The notes below the pieces were generated by a model, which saw nothing but the letters and a program-made list of their open reading frames with translations, was not told the DNA's origin and made no database searches. A stretch of DNA of 64,000 nt from Lactobacillus sp. CBA3606 (GTDB lineage Bacteria > Bacillota > Bacilli > Lactobacillales > Lactobacillaceae): assembly GCF_002970935.1 (NCBI RefSeq), contig NZ_CP027194.1:1302001-1366000 (forward strand). Reading direction: 5' to 3'. Positions within the stretch are counted from its first letter, which is position 1. Every line of letters begins with the position of its first letter. The translations under genes were made by a program, and so were the position numbers. Positions 47,718 to 57,045 of the stretch are shown here, piece by piece.

Positions 47718-48593
47718 TTACCTCCATAAAAAGTTAATCAACAAACGATCCACCTGTTGATTAGCATGGAGTTTACTGTGTTGGGCTTTAGGGCCCTTAA
47801 TCTTTACTTCCTGATACGTTTTCGCGCGGGGTGCGACTAAATACTTTAGTGACTGTGACGATGCGTTGCTCACCGAGCCATCCGAATGCGAGCCATCACC
47901 TTGATCGCCATAAATATTGAGCACCTTAATTTGATTTTTAGGATAGGTTTTTCTTAACGCCAATAAGGCTTGATAATCGTGATTCATTTTAAGCGGTTGC
48001 CCGCTTGACGTCAGTTGCATCCGATTAGGCTGATCGTCCACCCCTAAAATACCATTGAAGTGACCCGCAATATCGACTTGCTTGCGTAACTTAGGCAAGT
48101 GTTGATTTTGCGCATTAGCCAGCAAATAATAAACAATCGCCATGTTCCCCATCGAATGACCAACCATATTAAAACTTTTAATATGGTCGCGACGTTGCAA
48201 AGCAACGACAACTGCTCGCGCCCACCGACCATCCGTTTGATAATTGGCATTTCGATTATCCTGATAATCCACTTCCACAATTGGCCGGTGATCATTGGCT
48301 TGAAAATGTCCCTTTAAAGTCACCCGGCCGCGTTTAGAGACCGTTGCTCGCACAACGGTCTGGGTCACACCGGCCCGTAAAGCTGCTCGCGCCATGTGTT
48401 GCTCAGCCCGATAGCTACTGCCCCAGCCATGAAAAAACAAAGTTGGCACATAAGCCGGTGACTTTAATGTTGCGACTGCTGGCGTAGTTCCCGTCGCCTT
48501 CTTTGGTTGTCCACAACCACTTAGTCCAAGCAGACTTAGGGCAACTAATCCCCATAACCCCAATTTATTGAACCCCATTATTCCTAACCCCAC
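47718..48593 (-). CDS. DUF915 alpha/beta-hydrolase lipoprotein
   Basis: Up to 291 residues (start 48593 or ATG 48578). A lipobox LLGLSGCG makes it a lipoprotein, so it works outside the membrane. The hydrolase core has TLFFHGWGSSYRAEQHM (oxyanion loop), the nucleophile elbow GHSMGN, and the late YGDQGDGSHSDGSV (Asp) and HSKLHAN (His). DUF915 hydrolases are probable lipases or esterases; substrate unknown. Genes downstream run in the same direction (25-bp gap to the acetyltransferase). Confidence 0.9.
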   Translation of the reverse strand: MGLGIMGFNKLGLWGLVALSLLGLSGCGQPKKATGTTPAVATLKSPAYVPTLFFHGWGSSYRAEQHMARAALRAGVTQTVVRATVSKRGRVTLKGHFQANDHRPIVEVDYQDNRNANYQTDGRWARAVVVALQRRDHIKSFNMVGHSMGNMAIVYYLLANAQNQHLPKLRKQVDIAGHFNGILGVDDQPNRMQLTSSGQPLKMNHDYQALLALRKTYPKNQIKVLNIYGDQGDGSHSDGSVSNASSQSLKYLVAPRAKTYQEVKIKGPKAQHSKLHANQQVDRLLINFLWR

Positions 48594-48640
48594 ATTCCTT
48601 TTTGCTAGTCAAGCTTATTATAGCCTAAACACAACGCAAA

Positions 48641-48684
48641 ACGTGGTCCTTAAAGGTTAAGTATCGCCCCTTTAACGCCCACGT
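48641..48684 (-). terminator. Terminator behind the AKR gene at 48700
   Basis: ACGTGG (48641) with the inner CCTTAAAGG region pairs with CCTTTAA and CCCACGT (48678-48684). It has a short TTTT tail on the minus strand. Partial match only. Confidence 0.6.
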
Positions 48685-48699
48685 CTCACTTTTTAGTTG

Positions 48700-49644
48700 T
48701 TAGGCCATTGGCTTTTCCCACGACCCCTTGGTATTAACTTTAGTTGCCGCCGCCAACGCTTCTAATTGTTCAATCTCAACTGTTGATAATTGAACTTGTA
48801 AGGCTTTTTGTTCACTCGCAATATATTTTTGTTTCGTCACTCCGATAATCGGCGTAGTCCCCTTGGCTAAAACATAGGCCGTCGCCACTTCAGCGACGGT
48901 TGCTTGTTGACGATCACCGATTGCCTTTAACCCAGCTGTTAATTCAGTTAATTGTGGCAAAACATCATTATACGTTGCGGCCCGAGCACTGCCGGCTGGT
49001 AATGGATGGTCAACATCATAGTGCCCTGACAGTGCACCTTGTTCTAAAACCATGTAGGCAAAAAACGTGATGTCATGTTCACGACAATAATCAATAATGC
49101 CAGCTTCTTCTGAAGAACGATATAACAAACTATAGTGATTTTGAATGGCAGAAATTTTCAGCCCAGCTGCGCCTAAAATTTCAGCAACCCGTTTAATTTG
49201 AGCTAAATTATGGTTAGACACCCCGATACGCTTAATTTGACCACTTTTAACTAGTGGAATTAAAGCAGGTGTCCACTTTTCAACATCGGCAGGATTGTGA
49301 ATCCAATAAATATCAATATAAGCTGTCTTTAATCGTTCTAGACTACCAGCCAACATGTCAGCGACTTCATGGTCACCATTACCGGCCATTTGTGGCGTGA
49401 ATTTCGTAGATAATTGATAACTGTCACGAGGATACCCTTGCAACAATTGACCAAGCATCGTTTCGGAAGCCCCAGCGCCATAGGCATAAGCGGTATCCCA
49501 GAGATTCAGACCAGTCGCCATGGCTGCGTCCACAACTGGTTGTAAATCGGCCACCGTTAATTGGTCACCGAAGACTTGCCCAGCGGCGGTATCGCCCCAG
49601 GCCCAGGTTCCTAATGCAATTGGTGCTTGTTTTGTCGTTGTCAT
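48700..49644 (-). CDS. Aldo/keto reductase
   Basis: A 314-residue AKR. The key residues are Asp and Tyr in LNLWDTAYAYGAGASETML, Lys in LSTKFTPQ and His in DIYWIHNPADVEKW. TPIIGVTKQKYIASE is the cofactor segment. Substrate unknown. ATG 49644 (AAGGAG) is 12 bp behind the DUF2255 gene, so the two form an operon opposite a LysR gene. Confidence 0.88.
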   Translation of the reverse strand: MTTTKQAPIALGTWAWGDTAAGQVFGDQLTVADLQPVVDAAMATGLNLWDTAYAYGAGASETMLGQLLQGYPRDSYQLSTKFTPQMAGNGDHEVADMLAGSLERLKTAYIDIYWIHNPADVEKWTPALIPLVKSGQIKRIGVSNHNLAQIKRVAEILGAAGLKISAIQNHYSLLYRSSEEAGIIDYCREHDITFFAYMVLEQGALSGHYDVDHPLPAGSARAATYNDVLPQLTELTAGLKAIGDRQQATVAEVATAYVLAKGTTPIIGVTKQKYIASEQKALQVQLSTVEIEQLEALAAATKVNTKGSWEKPMA

Positions 49645-49656
49645 TTAATTAGCTCC

Positions 49657-50034
49657 TTATTTTAAATCTAAACGGACCGTCGCACTGACGGGTCCAGCTT
49701 CTAGCATCGGCGGCAAGTAAGGGCTGCCGGCATATTTTTTCTCATAACTCTGATTGATTGCCATTGTTAGGTGATCATCTTGGGTCACAGGGGTAAACGT
49801 CACTTCAAAATCTTCATCAGCAAGGTGAATCCGGCCCGCACGCTGTTGGCGAGCGGCTTGATACCAACGTGACTGTTGCCCATTCCAAGCACGCACATAT
49901 AACTGATTGGCAACAACAACTGACCAGATCCAAGTCGGGGTCCCATACGTTTTACCATCATCGTAAAATGGTGAAACGTGCATATCATCGGCCGTACAGA
50001 ACCGATTAAGTTGTGCCGTGGTCCAATTACGCAT
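49657..50034 (-). CDS. DUF2255 family protein
   Basis: The ATG at 50034, nine bases behind GGGAGG, gives 125 residues starting MRNWTTAQL. The pattern YGTPTWIWSVVVANQLYVRAW, then SRWYQAARQQRAGRI and VTFTPV fits DUF2255, proteins of about 120 residues with a predicted split-barrel fold like pyridoxamine-phosphate oxidases. Function unknown. First gene of a pair with the AKR, divergent from the LysR gene. Confidence 0.8.
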   Translation of the reverse strand: MRNWTTAQLNRFCTADDMHVSPFYDDGKTYGTPTWIWSVVVANQLYVRAWNGQQSRWYQAARQQRAGRIHLADEDFEVTFTPVTQDDHLTMAINQSYEKKYAGSPYLPPMLEAGPVSATVRLDLK

Positions 50035-50151
50035 CAACATCAACCTCCCTTTCAAATCATTGACACTATCATAGATTCTCCGCATAATAATGTAAAATGC
50101 TTATTTTTAATGCTTTATCATTCATATTTTGAATAGTTAGGAGTTGCTGGC

Positions 50152-51042
50152 ATGGATACCCGTGTTTTACATTATTTTATTGTTTTAACCCAAGTTGGAA
50201 ACATCACTAAGGCCGCCACAGCGTTGCACACCACCCAACCCACGCTATCACGTCAACTAAAAGAATTGGAAGTTGAAGTGGGCGCCCCGTTGTTCATCCG
50301 GGGCAAGCGCTCAATTACATTGACTGATGCGGGTATTTTATTCGAGCATCGCGCTCAAGCCATTCTCAATGACCTCGCCCAAACCAAACGTGAATTAAAG
50401 AATAACTTAACCGGCTTAGCCGGACCCATCCGCATCGGTTGTGTCGAGAGCAAGGTCTCACCGTTTGTCGCTAATTGGCTAGCCACCTTTCAACAACAGC
50501 ATCCGCATAGTCACTTTTCCTTATTCAGTGCCGACGGTAATACGATTCGTGAACAGATTGATCAAAACCAATTAGACATTGGCGTACTGCTAGAACCGAT
50601 TGAATCAGCCAAGTACTTTGCTCGCACCATCCCCATTACGGAGACTTGGGGGCTCATCATGGCAAGTAACGCCGCCTTAGCCCAAAAAGATTTCATTATC
50701 GGCAGTGACTTACAAGCGTTACGCTTGCTAGGTCCGCGACGAAGCATTCTGAAAAATCAAATTGCCACTTGGCTACGGCTTGATTCTGACACCCTACGTT
50801 TCCAAGGTGACCGTAATTTGGAAAACAACGTCTTACCACTATTACTCGACCATCATTACTATGACATTGGAATTGACGGTATTTTGGACTTTTATCAAAA
50901 TCAGCGCCTCACTTTTGTGCCCTTTAGTCCGCTCAGTCAAACTCGACACACGTTAATTTGGCGTAAGAATCATGCGTTATCACCGACCGTCCAAGCCTTT
51001 ATCGATTACGTCACGACCCAGATTCAAGAAATGCCGCTTTAA
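50152..51042 (+). CDS. LysR family transcriptional regulator
   Basis: A 296-residue LysR regulator: the winged helix (about 1-60) has FIVLTQVGNITKAATALHTTQPTLSRQLKEL, and the substrate-binding domain (about 88-290) has the RIGCVESKV strand. It is divergent from the DUF2255-AKR pair, the classic LysR layout, so it probably activates those genes in response to an unknown inducer. Confidence 0.92.
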   Translation: MDTRVLHYFIVLTQVGNITKAATALHTTQPTLSRQLKELEVEVGAPLFIRGKRSITLTDAGILFEHRAQAILNDLAQTKRELKNNLTGLAGPIRIGCVESKVSPFVANWLATFQQQHPHSHFSLFSADGNTIREQIDQNQLDIGVLLEPIESAKYFARTIPITETWGLIMASNAALAQKDFIIGSDLQALRLLGPRRSILKNQIATWLRLDSDTLRFQGDRNLENNVLPLLLDHHYYDIGIDGILDFYQNQRLTFVPFSPLSQTRHTLIWRKNHALSPTVQAFIDYVTTQIQEMPL

Positions 51043-51092
51043 GACCGCTGTCAAGCCTTAATCTTCGAAAAAAAAGTGTATGATAAGGGGTA

Positions 51093-51674
51093 ATGACACA
51101 CCATCCTGGGGGCCTCAACTTGCATCTCACAACTGAACAACGCTTATCACAGGCACTCGTGGTTGAACTGCAACAAACGCCCGTTGATAAAATCACGATT
51201 CAAACCTTAGTGGCTAACTGTGGACTAACCCGTCAGACATTCTACAATCATTTTGCAGACATTTATGAACTCGTCGAATGGACAGCTAAAACCGCTACCG
51301 CCAAATCTTTAACGAACGTTGCCGATTATGATAATTGGCAACAAGGCTTTCTCAACGTCATGCTCACGATTCAAGCCAATCAGTACTTGGTCTTAAATAC
51401 TTACGCCTCAGCCTATCGTGACGTTCTTGAAAAATATATTTATACCGTTTTATATCAGTACATTTTAGTCGTAGTCGAACGCCAAGCAGCCGGCATGCAC
51501 GTGGCGGCCAAACACAAAGCATTTATCGCCCACTTCTATAGTCTAGCCTTCATTGCCTTAATCTTTGAATGGCTCAAAGATGGCTTAAAAGATGACCCCC
51601 ACGACATTGTGGAGCAGACGGCCGTCTTGGTCCAAGGCGATTTTAAAAAAGCCCTCCATAAATATGCTGAATAA
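51093..51674 (+). CDS. TetR/AcrR family regulator
   Basis: Up to 193 residues. The N-terminal helix-turn-helix is VDKITIQTLVANCGLTRQTFYNHFADIYEL; the C-terminal ligand half resembles the DhaS-like TetR_C group. The ATG at 51093 is only two bases behind AAGGGG; TTG 51120 region behind GGGGG is an alternative start. It sits directly before the oleate hydratase, separated by a terminator, so it could sense fatty acids and control that gene. That link is inferred from adjacency. Confidence 0.87.
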   Translation: MTHHPGGLNLHLTTEQRLSQALVVELQQTPVDKITIQTLVANCGLTRQTFYNHFADIYELVEWTAKTATAKSLTNVADYDNWQQGFLNVMLTIQANQYLVLNTYASAYRDVLEKYIYTVLYQYILVVVERQAAGMHVAAKHKAFIAHFYSLAFIALIFEWLKDGLKDDPHDIVEQTAVLVQGDFKKALHKYAE

Positions 51675-51689
51675 GCTATACAATTTAGC

Positions 51690-51724
51690 CGAACTGTCAA
51701 AATTTTGACAGTTCGCTTTTTTTG
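51690..51724 (+). terminator. Terminator behind the TetR gene
   Basis: CGAACTGTCAAAA (51690-51702) and TTTTGACAGTTCG (51703-51715) form a perfect 26-bp palindrome followed by CT8. The top of the stem would open as a small loop. The region up to 51798 should hold the promoter of the oleate hydratase. Confidence 0.92.
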
Positions 51725-51798
51725 TCAATTGGTTTTCAACGGTGTTGGCCTTATGGTAAGGACAAGTACAAAATCCAACACAAAGCAGGGTGTTTCTA

Positions 51799-53598
51799 AT
51801 GAACATTTATCAAACCATGTATCGACCACTCAAACCGGTCGGTATTGACGACCGCCACGCTAAGATTGTCGGTGGTGGGATTGCCGGACTTGCAACCGCC
51901 GTTTTTTTAATCGACGATGCGCAAATGCCAGCTCGAAATATCACCATTTATGAAAAGAAACCAGTCATGGGCGGCTCCATGGATGGGACTAAACAAGCCG
52001 CCGGTTACCTATGTCGTGCGGAACGTGAACTCGAACCTTATATGGAATGTTTGTGGTATCTATGTAGCAAGATTCCCTCGCTAGAGCATCCTGGTCGGAC
52101 CGTCTTAGATGATGTGGTCGACTTTAACCGCGATGACCCGATTCACAGTGAAGCCCGCGTCATCATTAATCAAGGTGAGATTGACAGCCATTACCACGAC
52201 TATAAATTGGCCCCTAAATACGCTGAAGCAATGCGTAAAATCATCAGTTCCACTGAAGCTGAACTTGCTAATAAACGACTCGATGAATTTTTTGATGAGG
52301 GCTTTTTCAAGACTAACTTTTGGACTTGTTTCCACAGCCAATTAGCCTTTAAGCACTATCACAGTGCCATCGAATGTCGTCGTTACTGGCAACGATTCAC
52401 CTTCATCACACGGCATGAATATCTGGAAGGCTTTATTCACACAAAATACAACGAATATGATGCTATTATCTTACCAATTGAACGCTGGCTCATTGATCAA
52501 GGTGTCACCTTTACTACCGATTTTGCGGTGACCGACCTCACTTTCGATGACCAGAACAATACCGTTCAATCAATCGTTGCTACCCACCACACCGTGCCAA
52601 CAACGGTGGCGATACCAGCCCAAGATCTTGTCTTCGTCACGACGGGCTCTATCAGTGAGAACAGTACCTTTGGCGATAACCACACCGTTGCTGAAACCAA
52701 TCGCGATACGACTGACATGGGGACCTTTACCATTTGGAAAAATTTAGCTAAAAAAGATCCTAAATTCGGCCATCCCGAGAAATTCCTTGGTCAAATTGAT
52801 AAGACGAAGTGGATTTCCTTCTTCCCAACCGTTAAGGCTTATCCTGAATTCTTCAAACGTATTGAAAAATTATCGGGTAGTCCTGCCGGTACCGGGGGCT
52901 TAATGACATTCAAAGATTCTAATTGGGATTTGTCATTTGAAATCCATCACAAGCCATTTTTCCCTTATCAAGCTGACGATGAAGAAGTTGGCTGGGGGTA
53001 TGGCCTCTATGGTGAAAATATTGGGAACTACATCAAGAAACGGATGTGGGATTGTACTGGTGATGAAATCATGACGGAACTGCTCTACCATTTAGGCCTG
53101 TTAGATATTAAAGATGATGTCCTCGCGCATACCTACATGTCCACGGCAATGATGCCTTACTGTACCAGTCAATTCATGCCTCGTGAACTCGGCGATCGGC
53201 CCAAAGTTATCCCAACTGGCTGTACTAACTTGGCCTTGCTGGGACAGTTCGTTGAAATTGATGACGACGTAGTCTTCACGGTTGAAACTTCCGTTCGGAC
53301 AGGGATGGAGGCAGTCTACGGCCTATTAAACTTTGACAAGGCTGTCATTGAAGTGAATCCATCCCGTTACGATATTCGCTACTTATTAGAACGGGTTAAA
53401 CGCTTCGCTGGCATTCACGGCGACGTTAAGGCCAGCGATTTACCTGCCCTAGATCCTGCGAAGCTGCCTGAACTCCAAGCCGCACTACTCAAATTAGTCA
53501 ATGACGTCCCACCGTTCTATCAGATGTACCTCGGCCGCGATCAAACAATTCCGACCAAAACAGCCGTCTTACATCCACAAGCGCCACGCAGTAAATAA
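51799..53598 (+). CDS. ohyA: Oleate hydratase (myosin-cross-reactive antigen family)
   Basis: ATG 51799 (frame also open from GTG 51790) gives 599 residues. This FAD enzyme adds water to the 9,10 double bond of oleate and linoleate, giving 10-hydroxy fatty acids. The FAD motif is VGGGIAGLATAVFLID (about 25-40), followed by EKKPVMGGSMDG. FKTNFWTCFHSQLAFK and GYLCRAERELEPYMECLW are typical of the family. It is thought to detoxify host or food unsaturated fatty acids. It lies behind a TetR gene and ends in a terminator. Assignment is secure. Confidence 0.95.
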   Translation: MNIYQTMYRPLKPVGIDDRHAKIVGGGIAGLATAVFLIDDAQMPARNITIYEKKPVMGGSMDGTKQAAGYLCRAERELEPYMECLWYLCSKIPSLEHPGRTVLDDVVDFNRDDPIHSEARVIINQGEIDSHYHDYKLAPKYAEAMRKIISSTEAELANKRLDEFFDEGFFKTNFWTCFHSQLAFKHYHSAIECRRYWQRFTFITRHEYLEGFIHTKYNEYDAIILPIERWLIDQGVTFTTDFAVTDLTFDDQNNTVQSIVATHHTVPTTVAIPAQDLVFVTTGSISENSTFGDNHTVAETNRDTTDMGTFTIWKNLAKKDPKFGHPEKFLGQIDKTKWISFFPTVKAYPEFFKRIEKLSGSPAGTGGLMTFKDSNWDLSFEIHHKPFFPYQADDEEVGWGYGLYGENIGNYIKKRMWDCTGDEIMTELLYHLGLLDIKDDVLAHTYMSTAMMPYCTSQFMPRELGDRPKVIPTGCTNLALLGQFVEIDDDVVFTVETSVRTGMEAVYGLLNFDKAVIEVNPSRYDIRYLLERVKRFAGIHGDVKASDLPALDPAKLPELQAALLKLVNDVPPFYQMYLGRDQTIPTKTAVLHPQAPRSK

Positions 53599-53634
53599 CC
53601 CTTAATGCGCTTTTAATTCAATCTAACCCCTAGT

Positions 53635-53674
53635 AAAAGGACGAGTCCGGAGTATTTTCCGAACTCGCCCTTTT
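53635..53674 (+). terminator. Terminator behind the oleate hydratase
   Basis: AAAAGGaCGAGTcCGGA pairs with TCCGaACTCGcCCTTTT across a five-base loop. The outer pairs carry small mismatches. Confidence 0.85.
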
Positions 53675-53700
53675 CACTATTAACTGCTTTACTTGCCGAA

Positions 53701-53815
53701 ACGTGCACTCAAGGCCAGCAACCTCAGCTTAGCTACGCCAGTCATCCGCTGCTAACACCGCAGCAAATGACTGGCTAGGCTATGCTCGGTGGCTAAGCGG
53801 CTTTGAGTGCACGCT
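53701..53815. repeat. Long imperfect hairpin (about 115 bases)
   Basis: Left arm 53701-53753 and right arm 53759-53815 are complementary over most of their length. ACGTGCACTCAAGGCC pairs with GGCTTTGAGTGCACG, then CTTAGC, GCCAGTCAT and GCTGC pair inward to a loop TAACACC. It lies right behind the stop of the HxlR gene (53820) on the minus strand. It has no T-run, so it is not an ordinary terminator. I do not recognise it. It may be a structured RNA, an mRNA 3' end or a mobile palindromic unit. Confidence 0.75.
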
Positions 53816-53819
53816 TGTT

Positions 53820-54182
53820 TTATAAATCATCACGATGCAACAGCGTAATCGCTTCCCCCTCATCACGACGACGATCAATATTATTTTCACCCCAAACACA
53901 GAGTTGATTTAAAATTCCTGATAAACTCTGCCCATAATCAGTTAGCCCATAGTCCACACGTGGTGGCACTTCTTGGTAGACATGTCGTTCAACGATTTTA
54001 GCCGCTTCTAATTCCCGTAATTGTTGTACTAACATTTTCTGAGAAATTTGCGGAATCGCACGTTCTAGTTCACTCGTGCGCATCGTCTTTTGCCGTAAAT
54101 GGCACAAAATAATGGACTTCCACTTGCCACCGATAACTTCCATGGTCGCTTCGACCCCAATATGATACGTTTTTGTTGGCAT
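53820..54182 (-). CDS. HxlR family transcriptional regulator
   Basis: A 120-residue HxlR winged-helix regulator: GVEATMEVIGGKWKSIILCHL opens it, ISQKMLVQQLRELEAAKIVERHVY is the recognition region, and VPPRVDYGLTDYGQSL the wing. Cys29 in IILCHL may sense thiol-reactive compounds, as in HypR and YodB. It is divergent from an MFS exporter. AATTGAATA-free intergenic DNA with an inverted repeat at 54204-54242 may be its operator. Confidence 0.92.
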   Translation of the reverse strand: MPTKTYHIGVEATMEVIGGKWKSIILCHLRQKTMRTSELERAIPQISQKMLVQQLRELEAAKIVERHVYQEVPPRVDYGLTDYGQSLSGILNQLCVWGENNIDRRRDEGEAITLLHRDDL

Positions 54183-54203
54183 TTATTTAATCCTCCTAAT
54201 CCA

Positions 54204-54242
54204 TACTTACTTTTTAGTGGGTATAGCACTTTAAAGTAGGTA
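54204..54242. promoter_or_regulatory. Candidate HxlR operator between hxlR and the MFS gene
   Basis: TACTTACTTT (about 54205-54214) and AAAGTAGGTA (about 54233-54242) are inverted copies with one mismatch; AAGTAGGTACTT and AAGTTACTTG lie next to it. Position between the two divergent starts suits a repressor of both genes. Confidence 0.5.
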
Positions 54243-54310
54243 CTTGTCTTTAAGTTACTTGCTAGTATAATCATTATTTATCACATAAGCAATAGCAGGA
54301 GGATGAGGAA

Positions 54311-55516
54311 ATGAACAAAAAAGTAAATCCCACATGGACATTACTCGCACTCGCCATTAGCGCGTTTGCAATTGGCTCAACTGAATTTATCAGCGTTGGT
54401 TTGATGCCATTATTAGTTAGCAGTTTTCATATTAATTTGGCCCAAGCCGGACTGACCGTTTCCGTCTATGCCCTCGGAATTATGATTGGGGCGCCCGTCA
54501 TGACCTTATTGACCGGGCAACTAAATCGTCATCGGTTAATGATGATGATTATGGGATTATTTATTATTGGTAACTTGTTAGCGGCCTTAGCGCCGACTTT
54601 CAAGGTCCTATTAGCCGGCCGCGTCATTGCCGCTTTAGCGCATGGTATCTTTATGACTGTCGCTTCAGTTATTGCCGCAGATGTGGTTGCGCCCGAAAAA
54701 CGTGCTTCCGCCATCGCAGTAATGTTCACCGGTCTTACTGTCGCCACAGTTACCGGGGTACCACTGGGAACCATGATCGGTCAATTAGGCGGCTGGCGCT
54801 GGTCCTTTATCTTCATTAGTGGTATTGGGGTCTTAGGTTTATTAGCAGATTATTGGTTAATTCCCCGTCATTTACCTTTGCCCACCAAAGCAACTGCTCG
54901 TGGCATTCTACGTGTTTTAACAAATCCACAACTTTTACTAGCTTTATTAGTCACTGCGCTAGGGTATGGTGGCACGTTCGTCGCTTACACTTACCTCTCA
55001 CCATTATTAGAACAATCAATGGGCTGGTCTGCCAGTGCCGTCGTCGTCATTCTGGTTATTTACGGTCTGATGGTCGCCTTAGGCAATACACTAGGTGGGC
55101 GCTGGGCCAATACCCGGCCATTGGTCGCCCTCTTTAAGATGTTTGTCGGGCTCTTGATGACCTTAGTCGTCTTGGGCTTCACCGCCCATAGTCATTGGCT
55201 TGGCCTACTAACCATACTCGCCATGGGAATTTTTGCCTTTATGAACGTTCCCGGCCTCCAACTGTACATTGTCCAATTGGCAGAAGACCAAACACCGCAA
55301 GATATTACAATGGCTTCCGCATTAAATATCTCCGCCTTTAACGTCGGCATTGCGTTGGGTTCCGGAATTGGTGGTCAAGTCACGACGCAATTTGGCTTAG
55401 CTTGGACGCCAATCTTTGGCGCTTTGATGGTTGCTATCAGTCTCGTTTTGTTACTGGGCTTAATTTGGTTAGCAAAGCCGGCTAAACAACCGGCCCATGT
55501 GGAACACCACCAGTAA
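54311..55516 (+). CDS. MFS exporter (AraJ/YdhP-like)
   Basis: A 401-residue major facilitator with 12 predicted helices. The N-terminal GSTEFISVGLMPLL, the loop-2 motif GAPVMTLLTGQLNRHRL and the antiporter motif GVPLGTMIGQLGGWRWSF are typical of the drug:H+ antiporter-1 group (AraJ, YdhP, chloramphenicol-efflux-like). It should export a toxic compound or sugar. AGGAGG before ATG 54311. Divergent from the HxlR gene, which probably represses it. Confidence 0.9.
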   Translation: MNKKVNPTWTLLALAISAFAIGSTEFISVGLMPLLVSSFHINLAQAGLTVSVYALGIMIGAPVMTLLTGQLNRHRLMMMIMGLFIIGNLLAALAPTFKVLLAGRVIAALAHGIFMTVASVIAADVVAPEKRASAIAVMFTGLTVATVTGVPLGTMIGQLGGWRWSFIFISGIGVLGLLADYWLIPRHLPLPTKATARGILRVLTNPQLLLALLVTALGYGGTFVAYTYLSPLLEQSMGWSASAVVVILVIYGLMVALGNTLGGRWANTRPLVALFKMFVGLLMTLVVLGFTAHSHWLGLLTILAMGIFAFMNVPGLQLYIVQLAEDQTPQDITMASALNISAFNVGIALGSGIGGQVTTQFGLAWTPIFGALMVAISLVLLLGLIWLAKPAKQPAHVEHHQ

Positions 55517-55566
55517 CAACACCGATTCATCACTGACTAGCCGCAATTTTAATCAATAACCAATAC

Positions 55567-55633
55567 AAAAGCGCGTCTAAAATAATTGATAACAATCCTT
55601 GGCGGACTAATCAGTTATTTTAGACGCGCTTTT
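55567..55633 (+). terminator. Terminator behind the MFS gene
   Basis: AAAAGCGCGTCTAAAATAA (55567-55585) and TTATTTTAGACGCGCTTTT (55615-55633) are perfect over 19 bp; the loop is long (29 bases). Confidence 0.85.
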
Positions 55634-55735
55634 GTGCTAGCTTTACACAATCAATACCAAAAATTCATCTGCTAATGCGTCATTAACTACTATACTAAGA
55701 CTAGTAAATCTGAAATGCTGAGGAGTTTAATTGCG

Positions 55736-56923
55736 GTGCCGATTAATTTTAACAGGAACTTCCGAATTTTGTGGCTTGGCAGCTTAATCACTGACTTAGG
55801 CAACGCAATGACTTTGCCCTTTATCGTTCTTTATATCCAAACTCTGGGTAACTACAGCTCAAGACAGCTCAACTTTTTAGGCGCCGCCGCCTTTGCGGTA
55901 ACCTATGCAAGTAAAGCACTGGTCGCCCCTTGGTGGGGCCGCTTGGCAGATCAAAAAGGACGCAAGCTGATGTGTCTACGAGCTTCCGGTGCCATGACCC
56001 TAACAATTATTGGCGTAGGCTTAGCGCCCAATGTAACCATTTTATTAGGCTTAAGGACCTTACAAGGGGTGTTTTCAGGTTATATCAACAATGCCAATGC
56101 ATTAATTTCATTAACCACGCCCGTCGCCCATCGTGGACACCAGCTCAGTAAACTAATCACAGGCAGTATTACTGGCAGTTTATTAGGCCCCTTAATTGGC
56201 GGCGGTCTCGCTAGTAGTGTGGGTTATCGCGGTGCTTTTTTCATCACTGGGAGCCTGATGGCCCTGGTCTTTGGCTTAACTTGGTGGGGGGTTCAAGAAA
56301 CGGTGACCCCGCTTGACCGCCAATCTTTACCACCATTAAAACCAGTCTTACATCAAGTTGGTCGCCCCTTCTTTATCGCCCTATTCACTTCACTGCTCAT
56401 CATTCAAGCAACCACCAATGCCATAACGCCCCTTTTAAGTCTTTTAGTGGGCCAATTGACCCCTGACGCTCACCAAATCATTTTAATCACTGGTTTAGTC
56501 GCCGCCGCCCCTGGTTTAGCTACCATATTAATGGCCAGTCGGATTGGTCGTCTGATTGATCATTTAGGTGCATCGCGGTGTTTAATGTGCTTTTTGGGAC
56601 TCGCCATTATCGACTTAGGCCTGAGTAGTTTAGTCACCCAAATCTGGCAACTTATCAGCTTGCGGTTCATCTTGGGTATCGCTGACGCCGCCTTACTACC
56701 CGCAATTCAAGTACTGACCGTTGACCGTATTCCACGCACTGTTTTCGGTCGCGTCTTTAGCTTTAATCAATCTGCACAAGCTTTAGGTAACGTGGTTGGC
56801 CCCGGTCTGGCAGCTGTCGTCGCGACTTACTGGGGTTATCAACCCATCTTTTTGTTGACCGCCTTATTAGAATTAATTGCTTTAATCCTGTGGTTACGCT
56901 ACTTTTATTGGCACACAGCTTAA
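55736..56923 (+). CDS. MFS multidrug exporter (MdtG/PmrA-like)
   Basis: The GTG at 55736, ten bases behind AGGAG, gives 395 residues; the ATG at 55715 lies before that site and is less likely. Twelve helices are predicted. WWGRLADQKGRKLM is the loop-2 motif A, and GSITGSLLGPLIGGGLASSVGYRGAFFITG the motif C of antiporters. The sequence resembles MdtG and PmrA, which export fluoroquinolones or fosfomycin-type drugs. Its substrate is not known here. It ends at the hairpin at 56948. Confidence 0.9.
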   Translation: MPINFNRNFRILWLGSLITDLGNAMTLPFIVLYIQTLGNYSSRQLNFLGAAAFAVTYASKALVAPWWGRLADQKGRKLMCLRASGAMTLTIIGVGLAPNVTILLGLRTLQGVFSGYINNANALISLTTPVAHRGHQLSKLITGSITGSLLGPLIGGGLASSVGYRGAFFITGSLMALVFGLTWWGVQETVTPLDRQSLPPLKPVLHQVGRPFFIALFTSLLIIQATTNAITPLLSLLVGQLTPDAHQIILITGLVAAAPGLATILMASRIGRLIDHLGASRCLMCFLGLAIIDLGLSSLVTQIWQLISLRFILGIADAALLPAIQVLTVDRIPRTVFGRVFSFNQSAQALGNVVGPGLAAVVATYWGYQPIFLLTALLELIALILWLRYFYWHTA

Positions 56924-56947
56924 TCGGCCTAAAACAACTTGGACAAA

Positions 56948-56992
56948 AAATAATCACTACGCGAATTTTATAAATTCTTGCAGTGATTATTT
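56948..56992. terminator. Bidirectional terminator, copy 6 of a shared hairpin family
   Basis: AAATAATCACT and AGTGATTATTT (56948-56992) form the lower stem. GAATT and AATTC form the upper stem, with a six-base gap between. It separates the convergent MFS (+) and DUF3284 (-) genes. Confidence 0.88.
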
Positions 56993-57045
56993 GACATCAA
57001 GGACGCCACAACGGGCACCCCAAAATCAGGTTAGCTCACACTCTT

